Assembly (NCBI GenBank): GCA_958437935.1 | Contig: CAUBPS010000006.1 | Location: forward strand, 1 to 64,000 | Reading direction: 5' to 3' | DNA: 64,000 bases | Source: an uncultured Collinsella sp. | GTDB taxonomy: Bacteria > Actinomycetota > Coriobacteriia > Coriobacteriales > Coriobacteriaceae | Part shown: positions 1 to 8,518 of the stretch, in pieces | How positions within the stretch are numbered: position 1 is the stretch's first letter | Layout: every line of letters starts with the position of its first letter | Position numbers and translations under genes: made by a program | The notes under the pieces: model-generated | What the model was told of the DNA's origin: nothing | The model's input: the letters and a program-made list of their open reading frames with translations, nothing else | Database searches by the model: none

Positions 1-58
1 GCGGGTGGTTTCTGATGCGGCGCGCTGCGCGCCCCGCACAGGCTAAAGCCTTTAACAG

Positions 59-86
59 AAGGGGCCTCGCACAGGCGAGACCCCTT
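59..86 (-). terminator. hairpin after glnA remnant
   Basis: A 12-bp stem with one mismatch and a 4-base loop lies just beyond the stop codon of the glnA remnant, in the place a terminator would occupy. There is no clear T run next to it, so its activity is uncertain. Confidence 0.4.
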
Positions 87-110
87 CACACGCAAAATCA
101 AACGTGTCTG

Positions 111-233
111 TTACAGATAGAACAGAATCTCGTCGTAGGTCGGGACCGGCCAGCAGTCGGCGGCCACGATCTCCTCCAAGGCATCCACGACGTCGCGCAA
201 GGAGCGAAGCGACGCAGCGGAAGCGGGCAATGC
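111..233 (-). pseudogene. 3' remnant of a type III glutamine synthetase gene
   Basis: Read on the minus strand, this stretch ends in VAADCWPVPTYDEILFYL followed by TAA. That closely matches the last residues of the intact glnA at 6007-8094 (VAADYWPVPTYDDILFYV). The similarity covers about 30-40 codons and fades upstream into unrelated sequence, so only the C-terminal tail survives. It could be debris of a former tandem or second glnA, or the scar of a recombination between two copies. The DNA match is strong enough to exclude chance. No start codon or ribosome binding site serves it. Confidence 0.75.
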
Positions 234-280
234 CAGCCGCACGCGAATATCCCGTTGGGTGGGGCACCATTTGAAATGAG

Positions 281-312
281 AAGCCCGTTATCCTCACGAT
301 AGCGGGCTTTTT
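281..312 (+). terminator. intrinsic terminator-like hairpin
   Basis: An 11-bp stem with one G-T pair is followed by five Ts on the plus strand. It would end a plus-strand transcript coming from left of or across the window start. No plus-strand gene is visible in front of it here. Confidence 0.45.
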
Positions 313-447
313 GCTGCCATGCGCCGGGATTCGAGCCCAACAGGGTGCGAAGCCGAGAAAATGCACCTACGCTTTGACCCTAACAAGTGATTAACTTAGT
401 CCCTAGCAATACGATATCTGAAACGTCCGTATCGAAAAACATTGCCT

Positions 448-467
448 GGAGACAGCTCCGTCTCCAT
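448..467 (-). terminator. hairpin downstream of serine hydrolase
   Basis: The 7-bp perfect arms TGGAGAC and GTCTCCA around a 6-base loop are followed on the minus strand by a T run (positions 440-436). It lies about 50 bases past the hydrolase stop codon and is its probable terminator. Confidence 0.45.
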
Positions 468-515
468 TAGCCATGATGTTGACAAGCTTTCTTATCAATC
501 GCACGTCTTGAAAAA

Positions 516-1952
516 TTATCCCAACTTCAAAATCGCTGTGAGTTCCGAGGGTGTCGGGAAACAGCACATTCCCTCAACTCGCACCCTGCACACAGCATAA
601 ATACCTCCAATCCGTACATCGATAAAACAGCGCCGCGTGTAGTCCAGTTCCCTGGTCTCGATTTGTAAATTTGTTGGCGAAGTCCAGGCATACGCTGCAA
701 ACAACTTGCGAACATCCCATGCGGGGGCATCGTCCCTCTCAGCTTCATGAGTCACGAAAGGAAAGAGGTCTCCAACGCCGGCCCCATCGCCCGATTTGCA
801 AACCCAAGACTTGTAGCCGGCCCTCACGCCGTACTCACGACCATCGCGCAACAGAGATAAATCCAGCTCATTCTCATAAAATCGAATATCGATCTCTTCA
901 AAATCCCCGAAAATGCAATGATGAATGCCCTCGAGGCGTAATGAGCTCAAACGTCCGCCAGAAGCCAACCCAACTGGCACGGGAATACTATCGAAGTCAC
1001 GTTCGGAAGCCACCGTTTCCCGAACACTAGACTCTTTGAACAATACCTTATACAGCGGATCAAGCAGCGCCTTACTTCCTGTCGTGGAACTCGAGCAAGC
1101 GATGACAAGGCCATCTGTGGGCCGTATGTAGCACAGCTGCCCAAAAAGGCCGGAGCATCTGAACCCGCCACGCCGGCACATCCAGAACTGGTATCCATAG
1201 CCATTGCTGTCTTCAGTCGCCTCAGACGGATAAAAGGGGCTCGTTTCCATCTGAATCTTCGTCGCCTCGGCAACCCATTCCGCGGGAATGATCTGTTCCC
1301 CACGCCACTTGCCGCCATCCAGCAAACATTGACCAAACTTAGCCAAATCCGGTGTCGAAAGGTGAAGACCAAAACCTCCGGTCGTATGACCGGCTTGATC
1401 CTCTTCCCACCACCAATTTCTAATGCCTAACGGCGTAAACAAACGTTCAGCGAGATAATCGGATTCTTTCGTTCCACTTATGCGTTGCACGAGCATGCTC
1501 AATAAATGTGAACACAGCGAATCGTAGTGAAAGACCTCGCCCGGCTTCCAGTCAAACTCACGATGAAGAACCTCATGTGCCCAGTCGTCTCCCGCGCCAA
1601 TATACGAAAGGTCACTCTCCTGCCCCATCGTCATAGTCAGCAAATTGCGAACCGTCACATTGCGAAAGCGCTCATCCGCAATCTCGCCTTCATATTCCGG
1701 GAAGTATGAAATCCAGCGATCGGCCAGCGACAGCCGTCCTTCATTCACCAACATCCCAACAGCAACCGAAGTGAAGGACTTAGTCACAGAATAGAGCGGG
1801 TGAACGTGTTCGAGGGCGAACGGCGCAGCCGCATGCTCGAAGACGACTTCACCATCTTGTCGGACCACGACTGAGCGGACTTCCACACCCGCGGACTTCC
1901 ACGCCGCAAGGCACGCCTCACCCATCTTATTGTCAAAGATAATATTAGGCAC
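516..1952 (-). CDS. serine hydrolase, class C beta-lactamase family
   Basis: A predicted hydrolase of the beta-lactamase/DD-peptidase-like (PF00144) fold, about 478 residues. The nucleophile motif SVTK lies near residue 55-58, followed by a YDS triad in the place of the usual YxN, and a HTTGG stretch further on that fits the third (KTG/HxG) box. No signal peptide is seen, so it is probably cytoplasmic and an esterase or peptidase rather than a resistance enzyme. The GTG at 1952 is chosen because longer reading starts inside the hairpin that ends the upstream PTS gene, and an AGAGG lies about 9 bases before the GTG. It is codirectional with malA and the PTS gene but behind a hairpin. The substrate is unknown. 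Confidence 0.75.
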   Translation of the reverse strand: MPNIIFDNKMGEACLAAWKSAGVEVRSVVVRQDGEVVFEHAAAPFALEHVHPLYSVTKSFTSVAVGMLVNEGRLSLADRWISYFPEYEGEIADERFRNVTVRNLLTMTMGQESDLSYIGAGDDWAHEVLHREFDWKPGEVFHYDSLCSHLLSMLVQRISGTKESDYLAERLFTPLGIRNWWWEEDQAGHTTGGFGLHLSTPDLAKFGQCLLDGGKWRGEQIIPAEWVAEATKIQMETSPFYPSEATEDSNGYGYQFWMCRRGGFRCSGLFGQLCYIRPTDGLVIACSSSTTGSKALLDPLYKVLFKESSVRETVASERDFDSIPVPVGLASGGRLSSLRLEGIHHCIFGDFEEIDIRFYENELDLSLLRDGREYGVRAGYKSWVCKSGDGAGVGDLFPFVTHEAERDDAPAWDVRKLFAAYAWTSPTNLQIETRELDYTRRCFIDVRIGGIYAVCRVRVEGMCCFPTPSELTAILKLG

Positions 1953-1990
1953 CCTCAACCACTGCCTCTCGAACGAAATCAGTACAAGAT

Positions 1991-2025
1991 GAGGTCGCCC
2001 TCGACGCTTATTCAAGGACGACCTC
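1991..2025 (-). terminator. hairpin after PTS gene
   Basis: Arms of 11 bp with one mismatch (GAGGTCGCCCT/AGGACGACCTC on the plus strand) lie about 55 bases after the PTS stop codon. The minus-strand tail is only moderately T-rich, so it may reduce rather than stop transcription into the hydrolase gene. Confidence 0.45.
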
Positions 2026-2078
2026 GTCTAATTGCTGGCGCGCGGGGAAATACTTGTCCCGCAGCTCCACTTCTTTGG

Positions 2079-3548
2079 CTACTTTGCAGCCTCTACCGCC
2101 GGCACGTCCTCCTTGTACGTCGCATACGTAAGCAGGAACGAAATCACGCTGGAAACCACGATGGCTATGATTACGTAAATCAGGTAGTTCGCGCCCATTG
2201 CACCGGACGGGTCAATGAAGCCCGGGAAGGCGCAGAAGCCGCCGCCGGTGAAGGCGAACATCTTGGTGCCAAGAGCGCCGATGATTAGGCCGCCGGGCAC
2301 AGAGGCGATGCAGCTCATGATAAAAGGCTTCTTGCGCGGAAGGGTCACGCCGTAGATGCAGGGTTCGGTGATGCCGAAGAAGAAGCCCGAGATGAACGCC
2401 GGCCATGCAAGCTGCTTGAGCTTTACGTCCTTAGTCTTCAGAAGGATAGCGAGGACGGCAAGGGACTGAGCGTATGAACAAACCATGTACGGCGCCATGA
2501 CAATATCCCAGCCCTGGGAGGCAATGTTCACCAGCATGAGGGCAATGACACTCCAGTGGAATCCGAAGATGACCATAGGCTGCCAAATGGCAGTAAGCAC
2601 GATGCCGCCGAGCGCGCCGCCGATGACAGGCAAGCTGTAGAGGGAGTTAAACAGCAGGCTCATGAGGTTCGTGATCAGGGTGGCAATCGGGCCAATAATC
2701 AAATAGGTAGCGGGGACCATCACAACGAGCACGCACGTAGGCACAAAGAAGAACTTTACATACTCAGAGAAATGCTTGCGGCACCACTTCTCCAGCTTTG
2801 CCGCGAACCAAACAGAGATGATAATCGGAATGACAGAGCTCGTATAACCCGAAGACGGCATGATGACGGGTATGCCGAGGAAAGTCGTGTAGTAGTTCAT
2901 GGCAAAGGGAGTGCCGGCAAACACCGTTCCCAAAACATCGCCAGATGTGATGTTGACCATCGCCGGATACGTAAGTGCGATACCGAGCGTCATGCCAACG
3001 AACTCACTACAGCCAAACTTCTTTGCCGCGGTATAGCCAAGGATAATCGGCAGGAAGTAGAAGAAGCCGTCACCAGCCGCATATAGAATCTGGTACAAGC
3101 CATCTGTCGCCGTAATCCATCCAAGGGCGACGAGAATACTCAAAACACCCTTGATCATGCCCGCGGCACACAGAACCGCAAGAATCGGCTGGATTACGCC
3201 CGAAATAGTATCGATAAGGGCACTAACAACGTTTCCTTTCTTGACGGGCTCACCATCAAGATTAACCTCGCCCAGCCCCTCGACACCAGAAGCGGCAACC
3301 GCGGCATCGTAAACATCCTCAATCACATTGATGCCGACAACAACCTGATACTGGCCATTCGCGTTGATTACTTGAATGACGCCTTTATGAGATTCAATTG
3401 CCTTAGTATCGGCCTTCGCATCGTCTCGCAGCTTGAAACGTAGACGCGTCATGCAGTGCGAGATGCTCAGGATGTTTTCCTTACCGCCGACGAGGCCAAC
3501 TACGTCCTCGCCGAGCTTGCGATTTGCAAGCTCTTTGCTTTCGCTCAT
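2079..3548 (-). CDS. PTS sugar transporter EIIBC (alpha-glucoside type)
   Basis: Membrane permease of the glucose/glucoside PTS superfamily, about 489 residues, with domain order EIIB then EIIC and no EIIA domain. EIIB carries the phosphorylated cysteine in HCMTRLRF (Cys32). EIIC has about ten hydrophobic segments and the family motif GITEP near the C-terminus. It imports and phosphorylates a glucoside; the adjacent malA suggests maltose or another alpha-glucoside. The missing EIIA is plausibly supplied by the stand-alone EIIA at 20421-20918. The ATG at 3548 is preceded by a strong GGAGG; a longer in-frame start lacks a binding site. It lies 68 bases behind malA in the same direction, so they form one operon. 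Confidence 0.9.
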   Translation of the reverse strand: MSESKELANRKLGEDVVGLVGGKENILSISHCMTRLRFKLRDDAKADTKAIESHKGVIQVINANGQYQVVVGINVIEDVYDAAVAASGVEGLGEVNLDGEPVKKGNVVSALIDTISGVIQPILAVLCAAGMIKGVLSILVALGWITATDGLYQILYAAGDGFFYFLPIILGYTAAKKFGCSEFVGMTLGIALTYPAMVNITSGDVLGTVFAGTPFAMNYYTTFLGIPVIMPSSGYTSSVIPIIISVWFAAKLEKWCRKHFSEYVKFFFVPTCVLVVMVPATYLIIGPIATLITNLMSLLFNSLYSLPVIGGALGGIVLTAIWQPMVIFGFHWSVIALMLVNIASQGWDIVMAPYMVCSYAQSLAVLAILLKTKDVKLKQLAWPAFISGFFFGITEPCIYGVTLPRKKPFIMSCIASVPGGLIIGALGTKMFAFTGGGFCAFPGFIDPSGAMGANYLIYVIIAIVVSSVISFLLTYATYKEDVPAVEAAK

Positions 3549-3616
3549 GGTTTTCCTCCCATGCGGCCTGTCCAAGGTCGGCCGCCCGCCATCATTCGCT
3601 AAATTGATTTCCGATA

Positions 3617-4948
3617 CTAGTGAAGCTCTGGCCAGAACTCCTTATTCGCCTCAATGAGATCGTCAAGGATCTTCTTTGCAACGGAGGCAGAGGGGACCGT
3701 CTTCGAAAGCGTCAGCGCCTGCCAAAGCTCCTGATAGGAATGGTCGACCCAAGCAGACACTGCAAGCTTTTCGACCGAGACCTGTTCCTCCATAAGTCCT
3801 TTCTGGAATTGCGGAATCTCACCTTGGCAAATTTTCTCGTAGCCGTCGCTGCCGACGATGCAGGGGATCTCGACCATAGCCGTTGGGTCAAAATTGGACA
3901 CAGCCCCGTCGTTGGGAACAATCAGCGAGAAACGTTCACGGGTGTTCTCTGCCAAAGCGCGAGCGAGATCGACAATGTACTCAGCGTGGGTATCTGGCTT
4001 AAGGCCGAAGCCCTCAGACGTGCCCTTTTCGATAATCTGGCGAGCGGTACCGAAAACGCGTTTCTCGCGACCCTCACGGACCTCGTCGGTGCGGGTGTGG
4101 TTGGGGTCGGTGTGCTCAACCACATAGTCCGGGAAGAGATAGTACTTGAGGTAGGTGTTCGGAATGGTATTCGGATCGAGCGCGTAAACATCCTTAGCCT
4201 TACGGAACGTCTGGTCCCAAGACGCATCGACGAATTCAAGGCCAGAATCCTCGCCAGCATAACCGTTTTTAGCCATTTGGGCCTTGATAGTGGGCATAAG
4301 GTCATTGCCTGCACGGTCGTGAATCTTTGTCCACCAGCCAAAGTGGTTGAGGCCGTAGTAGCCGACGACGAGGTCGTTGTGGTCCTTGAGACCACACATC
4401 TGAGCCATGATATCCATCAGGGCTATTGGCATGTCGCAAATGTTGATGATCTTTGAATCCGGGCGAAGGCGGCGTGTCGCCTCAGCAACGATCGCCGCGG
4501 GGTTGGAGTAGTTGAGCATCCATGCGTTGGGACTATATTTCTCCATGTAGTCAAGGATCTCGAGTACGCCGCCAATGGAGCGCAAGCCATAAGCAATGCC
4601 ACCAGGACCGCAGGTCTCTTGGCCAAGAACGCCATAGCGCAGGGGGATCTTCTCGTCCTTATCGCGCATAGCGTACTTGCCAACGCGAATCTGGGCAAGT
4701 ACAAAGTCGATGCCTGTGAAGGCCTCCTCAGGGTCGGTCGTATAGCTGAAGGTTACCTCTGGAGCATTCTCCCTGATGTAGATGGCACATGCCTTGGCAA
4801 TTGTCCCCTGACGCTCGGCATCGTTGTCATAGAGCGTAATCCTATTGATGGGGAACACATCACGCTTCGCGAGAAGTGTCAGAACAACGCCCGGCGTATA
4901 AGTGCTTCCGCCTCCCGCGATAGTAACCGCATAGCTCTGTTTTGCCAT
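3617..4948 (-). CDS. malA: 6-phospho-alpha-glucosidase (maltose-6'-phosphate glucosidase), GH4
   Basis: Cytoplasmic NAD+- and metal-dependent glycosidase of family GH4, 443 residues, full length. It shows the Rossmann motif IAGGGSTYTPG (9-19), the GH4 metal/cysteine motif CDMP (171-174) and NHFGWW (201-206). CDMP is the variant of the maltose-6'-phosphate hydrolases (GlvA/MalA/MalH), and the whole protein reads very much like Bacillus MalA. It would split the phosphorylated disaccharide delivered by the PTS protein encoded next in the operon. The ATG is preceded by GGAGG at good spacing. The promoter (TATAAT at 4993-4988) is bracketed by two palindromes, presumably bound by the divergent GntR protein. 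Confidence 0.92.
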   Translation of the reverse strand: MAKQSYAVTIAGGGSTYTPGVVLTLLAKRDVFPINRITLYDNDAERQGTIAKACAIYIRENAPEVTFSYTTDPEEAFTGIDFVLAQIRVGKYAMRDKDEKIPLRYGVLGQETCGPGGIAYGLRSIGGVLEILDYMEKYSPNAWMLNYSNPAAIVAEATRRLRPDSKIINICDMPIALMDIMAQMCGLKDHNDLVVGYYGLNHFGWWTKIHDRAGNDLMPTIKAQMAKNGYAGEDSGLEFVDASWDQTFRKAKDVYALDPNTIPNTYLKYYLFPDYVVEHTDPNHTRTDEVREGREKRVFGTARQIIEKGTSEGFGLKPDTHAEYIVDLARALAENTRERFSLIVPNDGAVSNFDPTAMVEIPCIVGSDGYEKICQGEIPQFQKGLMEEQVSVEKLAVSAWVDHSYQELWQALTLSKTVPSASVAKKILDDLIEANKEFWPELH

Positions 4949-4960
4949 TGCAAATCCTCC

Positions 4961-5022
4961 TGTCTAGACATGTACTTGACAACTTGAATTATATCCTCAG
5001 TGATTTGCTATCTGTCTAGACA
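4961..5022 (-). promoter_or_regulatory. malA promoter flanked by two GntR-type operators
   Basis: The perfect palindrome TGTCTAGACA occurs twice, at 4961-4970 and 5013-5022, each followed on the plus strand by TGT. Between them, on the minus strand, lies TATAAT (4993-4988). The outer palindrome overlaps the expected -35 region and the inner one lies after the likely transcription start, just before the malA ribosome binding site. This is the layout of a repressor that blocks both polymerase binding and clearance. The motif resembles sites of GntR/UTRA regulators (TreR/NagR type). The binding protein is inferred to be the divergent GntR. Confidence 0.7.
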
Positions 5023-5088
5023 TGTTAAGCACACGGGTGAACGGTTGATTTATGACGGTAAGCGGTAACTTTAAGCGTCTTCACTTCC

Positions 5089-5094
5089 TATAAT
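5089..5094 (+). promoter_or_regulatory. probable -10 of the GntR gene
   Basis: A perfect TATAAT lies 64 bases before the TTG start of the GntR gene, in an AT-richer stretch. No convincing -35 hexamer is seen at 17 bases. Confidence 0.4.
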
Positions 5095-5157
5095 TGGTAG
5101 AAACAGACTATCGCGCCGATTTGACGCATTCCGCACCACCTCTATAAGGAGAGCATT

Positions 5158-5898
5158 TTGGCAAGGATCCTGTACAGTGAAATTTACCGCAGCCTTCGAG
5201 AGCGGATTGTCGAAGGTAAGCATCCCGCGGGATCGCTCCTTCCTTCCGAACAAAATCTGTCCAAAGAGTTCTCCTGTTCTCGAATGACGGTGCGCAAGGC
5301 CATTTCACTTCTCGCAAATGAAGGTCTAGTTCAGTCCATTAAAGGCAAGGGAGTCCTCGTAATCGAGACGTCACTTGCAGGCGCCAGCAAAGAGGGCGCA
5401 TTCACCGTAAATGACCTTTCTTCGTTCAGCGAATCGGCACACGCGATCGGAGCAATTCCAACGTCAAAAATCGTCTATTTCGAACACGTAAGCACCAATA
5501 AGTATCTAGCTCAGTTGACGGGATTTCCCGAAGGAGAAGACCTTACGCATTTGAAGCTCGTCCGCATGCTCGACGATAAACCGGTCGCTGTCGACCGCCA
5601 CTACTTCCTAACTTCCTCCGTCCCCGGCCTAAACGAGCAGAATGCCACCCTGTCGCTCTTCCATTACATCGAGGATGAGCTAGGGCTCACCATTGCCGTG
5701 AGCAAACGAACGATAACACTCGCCCAGCCCGACACTGAGGACTGCCGGTTGCTTGACGTCGATTCTTCTTCGTATCTGGCGGTCGTAACCAGCCAGACAT
5801 TCGACTCAACCGGAACTCAATTTGAGTATGTCGAGGCGCGTTATATTCCGAGCATCTTCCATTTTCACGACACGGCAACGCGCACACCCCTACCCTAG
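5158..5898 (+). CDS. GntR-family transcriptional regulator with UTRA domain
   Basis: 246 residues. N-terminal winged helix-turn-helix of the GntR type (residues about 4-70, with PSEQNLSKEFSCSRMTVRKA), then a UTRA effector-binding domain (about 85-240) that normally binds a sugar phosphate. It is divergent from malA and the PTS gene, so it most likely represses that operon and is released by the phosphorylated alpha-glucoside. The start is TTG, chosen because AAGGAGA lies 8 bases before it and the protein begins exactly where GntR proteins do. It ends in front of the glnA terminator. Confidence 0.88.
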   Translation: MARILYSEIYRSLRERIVEGKHPAGSLLPSEQNLSKEFSCSRMTVRKAISLLANEGLVQSIKGKGVLVIETSLAGASKEGAFTVNDLSSFSESAHAIGAIPTSKIVYFEHVSTNKYLAQLTGFPEGEDLTHLKLVRMLDDKPVAVDRHYFLTSSVPGLNEQNATLSLFHYIEDELGLTIAVSKRTITLAQPDTEDCRLLDVDSSSYLAVVTSQTFDSTGTQFEYVEARYIPSIFHFHDTATRTPLP

Positions 5899-5944
5899 CA
5901 AACGGCACGGAGCAGACTCTTCCCTAATAAATTTGTTCAACAAG

Positions 5945-5979
5945 AAAGCCGGAGCCCGCGCGATGCGGACCCCGGCTTT
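5945..5979 (-). terminator. terminator between GntR gene and glnA
   Basis: Arms AAAGCCGG and CCGGCTTT with further pairing inside form a GC-rich hairpin between two convergent genes. The minus-strand side runs into T-rich sequence, fitting a glnA terminator; it may act in both directions. Confidence 0.7.
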
Positions 5980-6006
5980 CAACCGTGACGGTATGCTGTC
6001 CCAGTC

Positions 6007-8094
6007 CTACACGTAGAACAGGATGTCGTCGTAGGTCGGGACCGGCCAGTAGTCGGCAGCCACGATCTCCTCCATGGCGTCCACGGCAGCACGCAGCGTA
6101 TCCATAGCGGGAACGACCTCGTGCGCATACACGTTGGCCTGCTCCTGGCCATCGAGGGCCTCGGCCTTCTGATGCACGGCGTCGAGAGCCTTGATGGAGT
6201 CGTTGATGGCGGTGATGCCATTGCAGAGCTTGTTGAGCGTGTTCTGCTCGCACTGCATGGCGGCCTCAGCACCGGCGGCACGAATAGTCTCAAGGCCCTT
6301 AGCGACCTTGGTGGCATAGGCGGTAATGACCGGACGATAGGTACGGCGTGCCTCGCGAACCATCGTGGTAGCCTCGATGTTCATGAGCTTGTTGTACTTC
6401 TCGAGCTTGCAGTCATAGCGGCACTGAGCCTCGGCCTTGGTCAGGACACCCGTCTCCTCAAAGAGCGCAATGGCCTTATCGGAAACAAAGGCGGGCAGGG
6501 CGTCGGCCGTGGTCTTGTTGTTGGCAAGGCCGCGCTTCTCGGCCTCAACGGGCCACTCGTCGGAGTAGCCGTCACCGGAGAACAGGATGCGCTGGTGGTC
6601 GGTCAGGACCTTCTTGCAGTACTCGAGCGCAGCGTCCTGGAACTCATTCTCAGGCGTACCCTCAAGCGCGTCGGCGAAGGACTTGAGCGACTTGGCCACG
6701 GCGGCATCGAGCACCAGGTTGGAGTCGGAGACGTTCTGCTCGGAGCCGCAGGCACGGAACTCGAACTTGTTGCCGGTGAAGGCAAACGGGGAGGTGCGGT
6801 TGCGGTCGGTATTGTCCTGCATCAGCTTGGGCAGGGTATCAGCGCCCAGGTCGAGCACGCCGCGCGTGGCATGGACGGAAGCCTTGCCATCGATGATCTT
6901 CTCGACGACCTCGGTAAGCTGGTCGCCCAGGAAGATGGACATAATCGCCGGAGGAGCCTCGTTGGCGCCCAGACGATGGTCGTTGCCGGCCGAGGCAACG
7001 GAGGCACGCAGGAGCTCCTGATAGTTATCGACGGCCTCGATCACCGCGGTGAGGAAGACGATGAACTGCAGGTTGTCGAGCGGGGTGTCGCCCGGATCGA
7101 GCAGATTCTCGGACTCGGTGCCAAGCGACCAGTTGTTGTGCTTGCCCGAACCGTTGATGCCCTCGAAGGGCTTCTCGTGCAGCAGACAGACCAAGTCGTG
7201 GCGGGAGGCGATGAGTTTCATCTTCTCCATCATGACCAGATTCTGGTCGATGGCCTCGTTGACTTCGCCATAGACGGGGGCGAGCTCATGCTGGCAGGGA
7301 GCAACCTCGTTGTGCTTGGTCTTGGCGGGAATGCCAAGCGCCCACAGTTCATCGTCCAAATCCTTCATATAGGCCGAGACGGTGGGGCGGATAGCGCCAA
7401 AGTAGTGCTCCTCGAGCTCCTGGCCCTTGCAGGGAGCAGCACCAAAGAGGGTGCGACCGGTGATGACCAGGTCCTTGCGCTTGCGGTAAGCGTCCTTCTT
7501 GATCAGGAAGTACTCCTGCTCGTCGCCCACGGAAGGAACGACCTTCTTGGGTGTCTTGCCAAACAGCGCCAAAACGCGCTTGGACTCACGCGAGAGCGCG
7601 GTCATGGAGCGCAGCAGCGGGGTCTTCTTGTCCAGGGCCTCGCCCGTGTAGGAGCAGAAAGCCGTGGGGATGCACAGGACATCGTCCTTGATAAAGGCGG
7701 GGCTGGTGGGATCCCAAGCGGTGTAGCCACGGGCCTCGAAGGTGGCACGCAGGCCGCCGTTGGGGAAGCTAGAGGCATCGGGCTCGCCCTGGATGAGGTT
7801 CTTGCCCGTAAACTTGGTAATGGCGGTGCCGTCGTGGTTGGGCTCCAAGAAGCTGTCGTGCTTCTCGGAAGTAATGCCCGAAAGAGGCTGGAACCAGTGC
7901 GCGTAGTGCGTCGCGCCCTTGGAGATGGCCCAGACCTTCATGGCATGGGCAACGGCGTTGGCCACGTCCAGGTCGAGCGGCTCACCGCCCTCGAGGGTTG
8001 CAGCAAGGCGCTTCCAAATGTCCTTGGGGAGGTAGTCCTTCATGACTTCCTCAGAGAACACCATGGTCCCGAAGCGGTCAGTAAGTTCGGCCAT
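6007..8094 (-). CDS. glnA: glutamine synthetase type III
   Basis: Cytoplasmic ATP-dependent ligation of ammonia to glutamate. About 695 residues, the size of the GSIII (GlnN-type) family and much longer than GSI or GSII. Recognisable GSIII blocks are AELTDRFGTMVFSEEVMKDYLPK at the start, the acidic metal-binding segment DEQEYFLI, HNEVAPCQHELAPVYGE, and the substrate-binding stretch near GSGKHNNWSLGTESENLL. The ATG at 8094 is preceded by AAGGGAG; upstream in-frame codons lack a site. It ends at its own hairpin. A 360-bp leader with a palindrome suggests nitrogen control. A decayed copy of its 3' end lies at 111-233. Confidence 0.95.
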   Translation of the reverse strand: MAELTDRFGTMVFSEEVMKDYLPKDIWKRLAATLEGGEPLDLDVANAVAHAMKVWAISKGATHYAHWFQPLSGITSEKHDSFLEPNHDGTAITKFTGKNLIQGEPDASSFPNGGLRATFEARGYTAWDPTSPAFIKDDVLCIPTAFCSYTGEALDKKTPLLRSMTALSRESKRVLALFGKTPKKVVPSVGDEQEYFLIKKDAYRKRKDLVITGRTLFGAAPCKGQELEEHYFGAIRPTVSAYMKDLDDELWALGIPAKTKHNEVAPCQHELAPVYGEVNEAIDQNLVMMEKMKLIASRHDLVCLLHEKPFEGINGSGKHNNWSLGTESENLLDPGDTPLDNLQFIVFLTAVIEAVDNYQELLRASVASAGNDHRLGANEAPPAIMSIFLGDQLTEVVEKIIDGKASVHATRGVLDLGADTLPKLMQDNTDRNRTSPFAFTGNKFEFRACGSEQNVSDSNLVLDAAVAKSLKSFADALEGTPENEFQDAALEYCKKVLTDHQRILFSGDGYSDEWPVEAEKRGLANNKTTADALPAFVSDKAIALFEETGVLTKAEAQCRYDCKLEKYNKLMNIEATTMVREARRTYRPVITAYATKVAKGLETIRAAGAEAAMQCEQNTLNKLCNGITAINDSIKALDAVHQKAEALDGQEQANVYAHEVVPAMDTLRAAVDAMEEIVAADYWPVPTYDDILFYV

Positions 8095-8173
8095 ACGGAA
8101 CTCCCTTCGTATCGGCACCGCGTGAGAAGCGGTGTTGATTACTAACGAACGAGTCATAGCTTAGACTCGCCGT

Positions 8174-8211
8174 GTTTCCGCGACATTACCGTTATGTTGC
8201 CGTCGCGAAAC
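8174..8211. promoter_or_regulatory. palindrome in the glnA leader, possible regulator site
   Basis: GTTTCCGCGAC (8174-8184) and GTCGCGAAAC (8202-8211) form an inverted repeat with one unpaired base. Each half ends in a GAAAC-type half-site spaced about 6 bases from a GTnAC-like half, reminiscent of actinobacterial GlnR boxes. The rest of 8095-8518, between the divergent glnA and metF, holds no gene. The regulator is a guess. Confidence 0.35.
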
Positions 8212-8518
8212 CAATCATTGAGGTTACCCTATCGAGGCGGCGTTGCCACCCTCAACAGCCAATCAACTGCATAAATTGCAGACCTCTCCCCATGGTTTAA
8301 GGGTAGTCAATTTGGGACGGGGCTTTCTTAACTGGTATTTCGCATCAGATACCATTCAATATAGCCCCATCCTACATTGACCGCTCTGTTATAGGAAATG
8401 CCGATAGCGAAACATCTTCGATTGATATTTCCAAATAGCGAGTAAAACTCCACCGTAGCGCAGTGGTGCTGTAGAATCCTTACAACACATCACACTAATG
8501 TATCTAGAGGAGCACGAT

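Noticed and set aside
320..365. T-arm-like sequence GGGCTCGAATCCC on the minus strand, possible tRNA
   Set aside because: No matching acceptor, D or anticodon arm is found at the right distance, so it is not a tRNA gene.
6121..8145. 674-codon plus-strand frame opposite glnA
   Set aside because: It is the antisense shadow of a GC-rich gene, without binding site or known family; glnA on the other strand is unmistakable.
8212..8518. SAM or cobalamin riboswitch before metF
   Set aside because: No B12 box or SAM-I core motifs were recognised in the leader.
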